Assembly (NCBI GenBank): GCA_030248295.1
Contig: JASANH010000209.1
Coordinates: forward strand, 186,001 to 250,000
DNA from: Mesodorylaimus sp. YZB2_4
Lineage: Eukaryota > Nematoda > Enoplea > Dorylaimida > Dorylaimidae
Direction of reading: 5' to 3'
Length of the DNA stretch: 64,000 nucleotides
Part shown: one piece after another, positions 16,075-26,333 of the stretch
How positions within the stretch are numbered: position 1 is the stretch's first letter
Layout of the letters: each line of letters begins with the position of its first letter
Notes under the pieces: generated by a model
The model's database searches: none
What the model saw: the letters and a program-made list of their open reading frames with translations, nothing else
Told to the model about the DNA's origin: nothing
Made by a program: the position numbers and the translations under genes

Positions 16075-17213
16075 TCATGACCAGGAGGCACGATAACTTC
16101 CATAAGCGTGAGCTTCTGATATCCTGCGCGTTTGTTCCCGCAGTGCAAGGTTGTCTGGAACCTTGATCCCTTTTGGTGGTGCTTTGACACATCGCAGCCG
16201 CTGCGGTAGTGCTTGCACGACTAAGCGACGCATTCGTTTGTTGATGGCCATTACCACGAAGAAGTCGGCAGAATCGGTTATTTGGATAGCCATGTCGACG
16301 AATGGGCCCACCACGATGCCGGAACAACGATTGAAAACTGGCCATGCCGCTGCTGCGATCGAATAACCCGAATGAGGTGCTTGGGCAATAGCATTCAATA
16401 CTGACTGCCAAACGGTCAAAATTAGCAACGTCTTCTCTGAAGCTTTCCGTTCCTTTTCTTTGGCATCAGCACGCCCAGTTAATTGGCCAACCTTCGAGTT
16501 GCGCCGATTGAATATGACAACCATGGCTACGTTCAGACTGATCAGAATGAGCACAACCAGAATGCGTACTGCAGTGCGCAAGTGGCCCAAATAAGTAGCC
16601 AGATCAGTGACCAGATCAAATATTCTTCATCGTATCTGACCAGATACGTCTCATTTTCAAGGACCGGGCGTCCCGAAAGTGGCCACAACACGTGCCATCT
16701 GTCCACCTCGAATGCACTGGTCAGCACGCCGATGGTGACGCAGATGGCCGTGGAGATCCGATGATGGCGTTTGTGGTTGATATTCTTGTAGACGAATGGT
16801 TTGGCCAGTGCGAACACGCGATCGGCACTCATGGCCACTGATAACAGCAACGAGATGATTATGAGGCCGTTGAACAATGGACAGGCGATGTGGGCCGAGT
16901 AGAACATGTGCACGTAGTTGCGCATGAACCACGGACACCCCACTGGCGTCTCCACTGCAGCGCACCATTTATAGCCCATAGTAAACATGCTGAAAGTAAA
17001 AATTTCTAGACTTTTGCTTAAAGTCAGAGTCACTTGATAGGCGTAGGCGCGGTCATATTTGGACTGCTTGTAGAACGCCACCAATCAGATCACGCTATCG
17101 GATAAGCCGACTGTAAGGTAGAAGGGCATGACGATGTAGGAGGCGGTGAATATTGACCATGATTGGAATTGTCGGAGACCTTCGCTCATGTCGCAACCAT
17201 CCAAATCAGCCAT
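16075..17213 (-). pseudogene. Rhodopsin-like GPCR with an in-frame stop and a frameshift
   Basis: From ATG at 17213 the reading runs MADLDGCDMSEG through the first helix, meets TGA at 17087-17085 (SDSVI-stop-LVAFYKQ), and continues in the same frame through helices 2-4. The third helix carries SADRVFALAKPFVY, a DRY-type motif distinguishing it from the Srt-like genes here. Near 16545-16590, inside helix 5, the frame shifts by one base and the C-terminal half (LVVLILISLNVAMVV, then NKRMRRLVV after helix 7) continues to a stop at 16075. Together the pieces make a near full-length receptor of about 375 codons without introns. The two lesions argue for a recent pseudogene; assembly or base-calling errors are an alternative. 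A TGA recoded as a sense codon is unlikely given the additional frameshift. Ligand class unknown; peptide-type receptors are the nearest in style. Confidence 0.7.
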
Positions 17214-17352
17214 GACGATCGTGAAAGTTAGCTGAGCTAGCTGCTGTTGCGTCTACAGCCTTTATATGTCACGGCTGTTGGACAGGCATTCACGAATCGC
17301 TGGCAGGCTAGGGAGCATAACCGCACAGGTGCATACTGTAAGCGGTCCTAAA

Positions 17353-17650
17353 GACGAAGTACACTCTAGAATCGATGTCAGGATAGAAAAAAAGAATGCG
17401 ATACTCAGGTTTAGCACTCACGTATTAAAGAATGTATCATAAATTCTGGACTTCCAGCACCCATGCGAAAAATTCGAGATTCTTCATTGCAAATTAAGAC
17501 CATTGAGAAATTAAAATTTCGACTTCTTTAATAATTCAGACAGGGTCCACAATTTTGGCTACCCCCTATAAAACGCGAGTGCTGAATCTGAATATCGTAC
17601 TCTTTTTTAATATTCTGACATCGATTCTAGAGTGCAGACAATTCTTCGTC
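17353..17650. mobile_element. MITE-like element with ~70-bp inverted ends
   Basis: Left text GACGAAGTACACTCTAGAAT and the reverse complement of the right end agree over about 70 bases, including the shared block CACTCTAGAATCGATGTC, with a few indels. The total of about 300 bp, no coding capacity and long terminal inverted repeats fit a MITE. Target duplication could not be settled because the right arm has an extra 5-10 bases near its end. Confidence 0.55.
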
Positions 17651-18181
17651 ATTATAAAACTCTCTTCACGGCGCTCTGATCCCGACAATCGACACATAAT
17701 TGGAGAATGTGATTGTTCTCACACATAATGATGGTGGGTCTAGAGGCCTTTTTGGCTGCACCCATGCTGTCTAAGTGCGTCAAAAGTTTTTTGTGCAAGC
17801 ATCAAAGCACTTTGTTTGAACAGAAGAATATGGGAAAGAATCTCGAGGGTCCTTATTAAGAGCCTATTATACTCGTACAGTTGGACGATGATCAGCCAAT
17901 TCTCAATTAGCCCACATCATCGCAGAGATATAGCACTTGCGCAGGATCGTTTTATAAACTCCTGTAATGAGGCTGATAAGGTGTCCAAATGCCTTTTGGA
18001 TTGGAGTCTGCCTCTCACGCCAGATGTGCAGTTTCGGGCGAGTGTTCGACTCGTGGCCGGGTATATCATTTTGTGTGTAAGCTACCCCTTCGCCCTCCAC
18101 ACCCATGTTTGGTAAGACATGGCTGATCAAAACGCATCTCTGAACGGAATCTGAACAGAACGCTGATCAGAACGCATATCT

Positions 18182-19138
18182 GGTATATCTGTTCCGGTCG
18201 GCATAGCCTACATGACCATTGGTGCGGTATTCATCGTTTTGCAACTGATATGTTGTTACTTGATGCGCACTGATAAGGACATGAAAAACCCGACCTACGA
18301 CTTCATGATAAATTAAGGTCTGACTGACTGCCTGGCTTTAGCTTGCATCGGCTTGTATGCCGGGTGCGTGCTCGTGACTGGCCTACAGAACGAGATCTTG
18401 GATACTTTCGTTCGGTTCGGGCAAAGTGCTGTCTTGGTACAACAGTTGTCTGGTCCTGGTCATCGTAGCTTTCAGTCGATGGGTGTCAATCACTCGGCCT
18501 CACATGCTGGCCCACGTTTTCAGGTAAGTCAGGCAGTGCAGTCAGGATTCGGGTGCACAGTGATATCGGTTTCAGAAAGAAGGTCAGGCGGTCGTTGCAT
18601 ATGGTACCGTGGATACTGTTGGGGCTGTTCTATTTCTATGCAGAAGTGATAAGGCAAGAATTTCGCTTCTATCCCGCTTATCTGACTTGGCTATTCGATC
18701 TTTCTACACCATTTGGCGAATACCTGCACTGGCACAACTTCTGCGTTTGCACAATTTGCGCTGTAGTCGAAACCACCTTCAACGTTTTGTCCTTGATAAG
18801 TGTACAAAAAGCGAGGAAGGCTATCAGTGATAACGTATCTACAATAAGAAATCAACGTCGTGAGTTTTATTATCGGTTTGGTATTCGTCACCACCGAAGT
18901 GGTCTTCACGATCGCCCTTGCTTCAGGATGGAACACGCATGGCCAGATCCTGTTCATGCAAATGGTCTGGATGTTCAATCATTGCATCAATCCCGTCGTC
19001 TATTTGACCATGAATCAAAAACTGAGGAATCGGTTTTTCAATTTAATCACGTGCGGAAAGTGGAACGTGACAAACACAGCCATAACTATTGTGGAAACCA
19101 TCGACATGACAAGCCGTGCAAATACGACCAGACGATAG
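18182..19138 (+). pseudogene. Decayed Srt-like chemoreceptor (paralogue of 12003-13183)
   Basis: The first part (from about 18182) aligns with the intact receptor from residue about 20, e.g. GIAYMTIGAVFIVLQLICCY and KNPTYDFMIN, then meets TAA at 18314-18316. A one-base frameshift near 18420 is needed to reach SCLVLVIVAFSRW. A GTAAGT donor and TTTCAG acceptor preserve the same intron position (about 18521-18575). The second exon is open until about 18860, where roughly 20 bases present in the intact gene are missing after NQRRE, shifting the frame. The remainder reads SFIIGLVFVTTEVVF through NPVVYLTMNQKLR to a stop at 19138. The start codon and N-terminus are absent. Three independent lesions make this a pseudogene, not a sequencing slip. 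Confidence 0.88.
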
Positions 19139-20902
19139 AGGATGTGTGTTGCGGTGCAATGGCATGCTTCAGAAGGCCTGGGAATCAGGAGGTTCGTATT
19201 TGATAGGAATTTGAAAGCACCAGTCAAGGCTATTTCCAAGTGTTTGGGAATCATAATTTGCATCATGCTGTAGATGCTTCGTAATTCTCAGTCGGGATGT
19301 ACATACAGTAGGTACACGCGCAAAAACTTGAACCTTGAGAGGGACTCGAACCCGCGCCTGTGGCATTACTGGACCATTGTGTGCCTTTCAAGACTCATTG
19401 TCAACGAGTGTGCAACCAGACCAAACAGCACGGTTGTCTTCAAGACTTGGTGTGAAGTTTGAGCAGCACAATTACAGTGTCCCAAGTGGCCAAAATCAAT
19501 AAAACCTGAAAGCCAGTTTGTTGCCACAAATTATTTTGTGATTACAGTACTATATTGCGGACCCAGATATTATAACGATATGCACTGCGTATCAATCACA
19601 CAATCTGTGAATACCAACTCAAATGCGGGTCTCTATTGCTTATATGAGCACACGAACAAGTCAAAGGCTGCTGGACGATGCCGCCTGAAGTGCGAATACT
19701 CGTATCTCGCTTATTATCTTTTGGTAGAAGTATGACTTTGATACACGAATTCTAAAGGATACCCTAATTCAGGTTGATCCACAGCGAGGGCTCGGACTGG
19801 GGCCAGATGCATTTGGCGAATACGATGGAAGAGTTTATGAGACTATACTGCAGGTACATACCAGCTTTAGTTCCCAAACTGGACCAGGAGGCTGCATGCA
19901 CATATTTACTGAACCAGTACCAAACCAGGGCCACCAAGTATTTATTACACATCAGCTGCTACAGTCAGTCATGTCCCCTTTGCAAGAGGTCGCCATCGCC
20001 GGTCTGACAAAAGTGCCGCGATCGAAATGAAATGTGGCTTAGCATACCATACTGCACCAGCCACATCAAACAAGACTAAAACTGCTGGCTCTTATTAATC
20101 TCCGTTTGTTTCAGCTAGTCATGTTTGCAGCGTGCAGTGGCGTATAATGTAAAACAGCTACAAACTTTTGATGTCAACATTGCTAGAGCTGTCACTTCAG
20201 TTGCTTTCGCAGATATCGAATACGCCAGCTATCGTAGGGATACACTGTGATAAAGTGCGGTACTGGCGGACTGAACACTGTTCGTATACTCGCAGAGCAT
20301 TTTGCACAAAAACTAACTGCGGAACAAGATTTAGCACCACGAATAACCTGTGGATCAGCCTTTGCATAAACCTTGACAAAATTTGACTTATGTGTTTTTG
20401 CATGGAGGGCTTCAATTCTGCACGCTATGCAAAAGTGCAGGATACTCAAAACCATATTCATCCGCGGCTGTGTTTTTTGGGTTACAGAATGGCTGCAAAA
20501 TGTACAGGAGTCCACCAATAAAAACTAAAGTCCTCCGCAAATTCGTCCCAGTCTGGACGACTTGAAATTTTATGTACCACCCGGAAAGACTCGACTAAAC
20601 GCGGTACCTAAGAACTTTTCCCAGTCCATCCAAAATTTTCTTAGGATCAGATATGCGGCAGAGGTCACGATCTGTCCGACCTCAAATACAAGATCGCACT
20701 CGCACAGGCTCCCTCTCAGGATGAAGCCCGCCTGCGTTTGATATGCGAAATTGCGTAAACTTGTCCGTAGTAAATCTGGGAATTCTACCACTCGTCGGTT
20801 TTCGCTTGTTGACGACAAATGGCAGCTACTGTAGTTTTTGATAAAAATCGAAGAAATTACAGTAGCTGCTGCTGGATCAGAAAAGATGACAGATGGTGGC
20901 TT
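19139..20902. other. Intergenic region, no gene recognised
   Basis: No supported exon. Contains a B-box-like GGGTTCGAGTCCC on the minus strand at about 19341 (possible tRNA-derived remnant) and a hairpin at 20821-20871 with arms GCAGCTACTGTA and its complement. Both are minor. Confidence 0.4.
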
Positions 20903-21563
20903 GATTCATTCATTCATTCATTGTTTTTCGATAGACAAACGCAGGATGCGCACTCGAAGTCTATGAAACAAGACACTAATTGGTACAGGACAATTTCAAA
21001 AACTTCTCACGTTCATACACCTAGAAAAATAATCACTTGACGCCCACGCAGTTTCCCAAGAAATATCATTCCATAAATTAATAGCTGACCAAATAAAGCT
21101 CTGCCTATAAGCTTCAAAGTTTAGTCTGGGAACAACAAGATGGTGCGGCTCACAAGTCCTGGCGCTAGCACGGCAAAAAGATTTGTGACTAAAACGTGCA
21201 TTGGTAAAATCCTGAAAACCGTGATAGAACTTATAAAACTGGCACATTTTCAAACACTTTCTTCTGTTATAAAGTGACGACCATCCAGATCTGACTAAGG
21301 CATCCTGATACGATATGCTAAAATCATTCAGATAAAGCCTAAGAGCATAATGTTGCGCTCGTTCTAACTCGGCAATATCTTTCGTCAACACTGGATCCCA
21401 GCACACTGAACCATACTCAAGAACACTGCGAATACAAGCTTTGTATACGAATCCAAACACCTTAGCATCACAATTTCTGCCAAGCTTTCTCCTCAAGGCG
21501 CCAATCATATTAGTCGCTTTACGAACAGTGTTAGAAGTGTGCTTGATTCGAACTTTTAAAATG
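20903..21563 (-). mobile_element. 3' remnant of a CR1/L2-type non-LTR retrotransposon
   Basis: The minus-strand frame from about 21563 to a stop at 20996 encodes the region just after a LINE reverse-transcriptase core: KHTSNTVRKATNMIGALRRK, then YKACIRSVLEYGSVCWDP and ELERAQHYALRLYL, the typical tail of CR1/Rex/jockey-like ORF2 proteins. The catalytic palm is absent, so the copy is 5' truncated. About 75 bases after the stop the element ends in a microsatellite (AATG)n at 20903-20922. Such simple-repeat tails, rather than poly-A, are typical of CR1/L2-clade LINEs. The conserved part is still open over about 170 codons, so the insertion is fairly young. Confidence 0.8.
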
Positions 21564-23033
21564 TTTACAATCAGATGGTGCAGTAAAACGATTGATTTCT
21601 ATCCATTGTACACCCACATTCCAGTGCAGTACCTGCGAATTTTCTCGACTTTGGTTACAAAAAGACAAAACTAAAAGTACAGGACGAGTGACAATTGCGG
21701 CAATTAAGGTTTACGACCCACCGGTTTTTACCAGATTCAAAATGAGCAGATTTTTTACTGAAATTTCGGCTCCTCTTTTCGTGTAGCTCCCAATTATGAA
21801 GCATCAGCTGCAGCATTTGTTGCAGTTTTTCTGAGCAACTATGCCTGCATGGGGCCTACAGTACCTTGTTTCTGGAAAAAGCCGTCTGCCTACTTTGGCA
21901 TGGATGTTGAGTCTAATTTCCAAAAAAGAGGGATGATGAGCGATATTTTACGCCGAATTCAGCATCTTTTCCTTTACGTTCTCATAAAATCCTTTACGGC
22001 GCAAACATTGTGCAGACAACGAGTCTATGAAATGGCTTTCACGGTCACCCTGGTGTGTCGTAATGCATTTACGGAGCCGTATAAAGCCTTTCTAAATGAT
22101 CAAAACTCTCTTTTGTCGGCTCTAATCCAAATAGGTCGCTGTCGTGGCCCTCTCTAAAACCCGAATTTTAGTAGGCCATTCTTGCCGAAAACATTGTTTT
22201 CATTATGCGCCCATTGGCGGGCGTTTGATGAGCGGTGGGGACGGATACGCGCCTGGGTACATAAAAGTCTAATTTATTGGGTTGTAACCAAAACGAAAGC
22301 GCGGCGACATCAAAGGCACTTTTTGGTTTTATATGATGGCTCGTAAATTTATCATCGACGTCCGTAAATTTGTGTATTTGTGCACGCGTGAGTGTCCATA
22401 AAATTTTTCGTCCCCAAAACTTAGTCGCATCCAAAAACGAGACGCCGCCACCTCAATGGCCGTCATATATCATCTCTAGCTGATGATTATGGGCCATCGC
22501 CTTACTTTAAAGAATCCGTCTCCAAATTATATTCTTTCTCGGCTATTTATTGTCATTTCCTTATTCCCATCTTGGCCAAGCCTTGAATTTCGTGAAATTC
22601 TGCTTTTGAAAACTTACCTACGAGAAATGTTGAGGCCTTGAAATGACGGCCCGAACAATCAGAAACGCGACAATGCGCCAGTAGATGGCACGCAGGAGCC
22701 CAACATTGCCTTGATCCTCTCCTGAGTTCAGAAAATCAGTCAGGTAAGCAGTCAAAAGTGCGCCGCGTCTGCCCTTCTTGTGTTATTCTGTCCGAGGTTT
22801 GTGCTAATTTGCGAGACAGTTTTTGCCGAAAATGGCAGCGGAAACACCTGCCGACTGTAATCGGTCAATATGCAGCGAGAGAAGCGCTCGGTTGAAAGGA
22901 AAGTCAGATGTTCACGCTGGGTAGCATTTACAGGGCGAATCTCCCGTAAAGTACAATTTTCTCACACCGTCTTGTGAATTTTGTTCCATGCGATTTTCTC
23001 AAATTCAGGAGAGGCGTAAGGAATATGAAGATC
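21564..23033. other. Intergenic region, no gene recognised
   Basis: Short open frames only, none with domain or splice support. The 5' end may include more of the decayed LINE upstream of its readable part. Confidence 0.4.
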
Positions 23034-23202
23034 GTCATGTCATGTCATATTTCGTCCATAGCCAAGCACCATATAGCGCACTCGAGGGCTAAGGAACACA
23101 TATTTGACAATCATTTCGTACCGAGGCGGGAGTCGAACCCTCCCTGTGAGTGCGCACCTAGCGTTAGAGGCAGACGCCTTAACCCGCTTGGCCACGACCC
23201 TG
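23034..23202 (-). mobile_element. tRNA-derived SINE, copy 1
   Basis: On the minus strand it begins AGGGTCGTGGCCAAGCGGGT with an A-box like those of Leu/Ser tRNAs, has a long variable-arm region, then a B-box GGGTTCGACTCCC. A non-tRNA body follows, and it ends in short tandem ATGAC units (CATGT on the plus strand). Two more copies sharing head and body occur at 35293-35431 and 46976-47144, so this is a dispersed family, not a tRNA gene. Confidence 0.8.
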
Positions 23203-24766
23203 GTCGACCGACGTATCGTATGTGCCCCACTGCTGACCGCCAGGTTGATCGGGACCCTCATTGGGGCTGTAGACAGTGATGGACTCCCGGAATGTGTGTT
23301 TGGTGCCATATAATGTGGGTGTGGTAGTTCAGTCACTCGCACTCAATCATGCACGTTATGGCCCGATTCCTACACCCAGGCTGGTGCCCACTTGCATTGT
23401 GCCCAGTGAGTAACCCCTCCCGCTTTGACAGCGTGCCCACACACATCTGATCAGTCATGGAGAGAGTGTTTGGAAAATTATGAGTTCCTGATCAATCGTC
23501 GTCATTGTGCGCGGTGTGGAGTTGTGACGGATAAACATGGCAGGCACTTCCAACTACTTTGACTGTAGGGCATTTCAGATACAATAGACGTTTTGTTGAG
23601 CCTACGCACGAATGTTGTGTCGGCTGACATTTTTGGACTTTGCGTGAGTGCGTGGACGTCATATTTACCGGCATATCAATCACGCCTATGCCATCGCCCG
23701 CGCGTATTTTAGATATTTTTGGACGCAAGTACAGTCGAAAAATGAAAACTACGATTCATTATTGAGTGGCTGCTGTTAGTGGGTGAATGATTACGGCGAG
23801 GATGATTTAGAAAGGCGTATGTTCGAGTAACCAATCGAGGCGCTCCCACACGCGCCCTCGGTCAGTATGTGCACGTTATCTAATAAGTGCACGGCTTCCG
23901 CCCTTCTGTCATCATCATCATCCTAAATTGGCCCATGCTTGGTGTCAATCATTCTCGTGTTTGGAACAGCCGGCGCGAGATGATAAAGAGAGTGAAGAGA
24001 CGTGGGTCTCCTTCTGCTACAGCTCATAAACCATCCGTCAAGCACACAAAAAGCGCTGCTGCTGCCGCCTCTTCAAAATCGGCCCCAATGTACATACTGT
24101 ATTTGCCAGTGTAAGGACCAGTGATTGATGGCCGGTCTGATTCGCTTTTGAAGTAGGCCGACGTTGGCCGCCATTTTTCATGGCGATGAGAAGGCGGCTG
24201 GCTTGTTCATCAATCAACAACACCACCCCTTTTTCGTCCAGTCATACAAGGAAAGTTTACAGATAAGACTCCAGTGCGCTGGCCAGCACGTGGAGTAGTC
24301 TTTGTTTATTTGCTTCAAGTCGAGTCTGTGAACTCGCCGACGGTGGCCGGTCATTGGCTGTGGACGGGGGGAGGGGGGAGGGCAGCGTTGCAAGTGAGCA
24401 ACACAGGCACGCATCCATCTTGTTCTTGGATGACAAGGTTGGGTTATAAATTTAATGATGGACGCGTTTCGTCTTGGCTGATCTCGTTTCTCTGCCCAAC
24501 GCTGAGCGTAAATTATAGTCGCGCCAGACCCCTCGCTCGACTGTATTTTGACATTGATTGGTGGGTTCGGCATTCGCCGCGGCGCCCAATCGCCTTGCGC
24601 CCAAGCCCCCGCGTCGATTGGCTAACGATCGTTTGTGACAGCGCATTACTCAAACCAACCTCCTAGCGCGCCGGCACGCTGGTGCCCATTACTCGTAGCC
24701 CGCGTTTGGCCCTAACATCGGTTGTTTCTATCATTTGGCTCTCTTTTACATTACAGCATCGTGAAT
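23203..24766. other. Upstream region of the NET-family gene
   Basis: No coding exon seen. An acceptor-like TTTTACATTACAG ends at 24756, eleven bases before the ATG of the next gene, and may mark a trans-splice site or a 5' UTR intron. The rest is probably promoter and spacer. Confidence 0.4.
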
Positions 24767-26333
24767 ATGGTGTCGACTCATCAACAATACCTGTGCCCGG
24801 ATCTTCTCAATTCAACACCACCTTCCACGGTAATTATCACACAAATTGATTCCTTATCTGCGCCCTTTTCAACTAGGTGCCCCCTTGCCGACTGGCCACC
24901 ACTATGACGTAGGCCAGCCAATAACTGCACTCGTGAATAAGAAGGCAGTGAAATGTCAGGAAAAGATCTTTTTCTGAACAACGAAATAAATTGGCTTTTC
25001 GCTTCTTTTTTAGATGGATTCGAGCCCGCTAGCTCTGTTGGCCCAAACTTGCAACGCTATTGGTCTGCCCGATCCACCAGCGTCGAGTAATTCTAAAACG
25101 ACTAATGCCAAGAGTTCGTCGAGAAACGATTCTAAAGATTCCAAAAACGCTGGTCATAAAGACGAATCAAAAATGGCCTCTTCCTCCCAAAAGAATCACA
25201 GCAATGCGTCGTCGACGGCTGCCGATTCGGCGAGTGAAGCCTCAATTTCTGGTGATCGACGGTCGGCCTCTTCGGCCCATTCCGATCATCAAAGGAAAAG
25301 CGAGAATCGATCGAGGAATTCGACCGGACCCCAATCGAATCATTCTCCTAATGACACTAAAACTTTGACGGCCGTCTCCACGTCGGACTCTTCGATCGAG
25401 GCTGTGACGAAAACGCAAGCTGCATCTTCGTCGTTCGCCTCGACTATGACTCCGTTTGGGAACAAGTGTAATCCTATCACATTCCCACCCAATTATCCCC
25501 CGTCCCTCTTCCCGCCCTATTTCCCCTCGACGTCTACGGCGGGTCCCGGCCCATCGTTCCCGTTCGGCCCAGCTACTCACCTGCCACCCATGCCTTTGGG
25601 CGCTGGTGCATGTTTCCCCTTTCCACCTGGAACACCGGCTGCTTCGTGGCTTACTGGACCCCCGTCATCGTTGCCCGGATTTGCGCCCAAATGTTCAGAC
25701 CCATATTGCAAGACGTGCCCAGCTATCGCGGCCGCGGCAACGGTCCGTGCGGCTGGTACGGGAGCCGGAGCGTGCGCTACTATCGGATGTCCTTGCGCTC
25801 AATTTGGAGGCCCGAGTGCCCACAACGATTTGTCCACATTCTGGCTTTCCTATGGTTCTTTATTCGGATTACACGGCGCCCCGAATCCTACAGCTGCTAA
25901 CCCGGTCTTGGCCGCGGCTGCTTCGGCTTACGCAGCCGCGTCCGCCGGCTCGACCACTGGTCAACAGCACACTTGTAGTTGGATGACGGGAAATGAATTT
26001 TGTGGCAAAAGATTTAGTTCGAGCGAAGAATTATTGCAGCATCTTCGCACTCATACGTCTCAAGAATCGGCCAAGGCACAACCGAGTGCTACATCGATTC
26101 CAATGGCACCAGCGCACGGACGTTTAAGCCCCAGGGCTACTTCCTATTTAAGCACATTGAATTCGTTTCGTTTCCATCCTTATACGCCCAACAAATTCGC
26201 ACCTTCTTCATCAGCCGCGGCTGCCGCAGCAGCATTAGCATCCTTGCAATTCCCACCCACCGCTTTCAATCCACAAGCCTTTTGCGGATCGTTGTCATCG
26301 CAGAGATTGCCTGGCACGTTGCCCCACCCTTGA
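24767..26333 (+). CDS. tlp-1: NET-family zinc-finger factor (tlp-1 / noc / elbow / ZNF503-703)
   Basis: Nuclear transcriptional regulator of the NocA/Nlz/Elbow/TLP-1 family; in worms tlp-1 shapes tail development and cell fate, and in flies noc and elbow act in patterning with Groucho. Exons 24767-24829 (21 codons) and 25014-26333 join in phase, 460 aa. The family N-terminus is unmistakable: QQYLCPDLLNSTPPST from exon 1 runs into SPLALLAQTCNAIG in exon 2. That continuity is why I start at 24767 and not at the Met at 25014. A long Ser-rich stretch follows, then the Cys motif CSDPYCKTC (buttonhead-box-like). The single atypical finger is CSWMTGNEFCGKRFSSSEELLQH, with eight residues between the cysteines as in the family. 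A C-terminal HPYTPNKF motif and an Ala-rich run complete it. No close neighbour partners. Confidence 0.9.

Noticed and set aside
16075-17213. TGA read as a sense or selenocysteine codon in the receptor
   Set aside because: A separate one-base frameshift is also needed, and no adjacent recoding structure is evident; pseudogene or sequence error is simpler.
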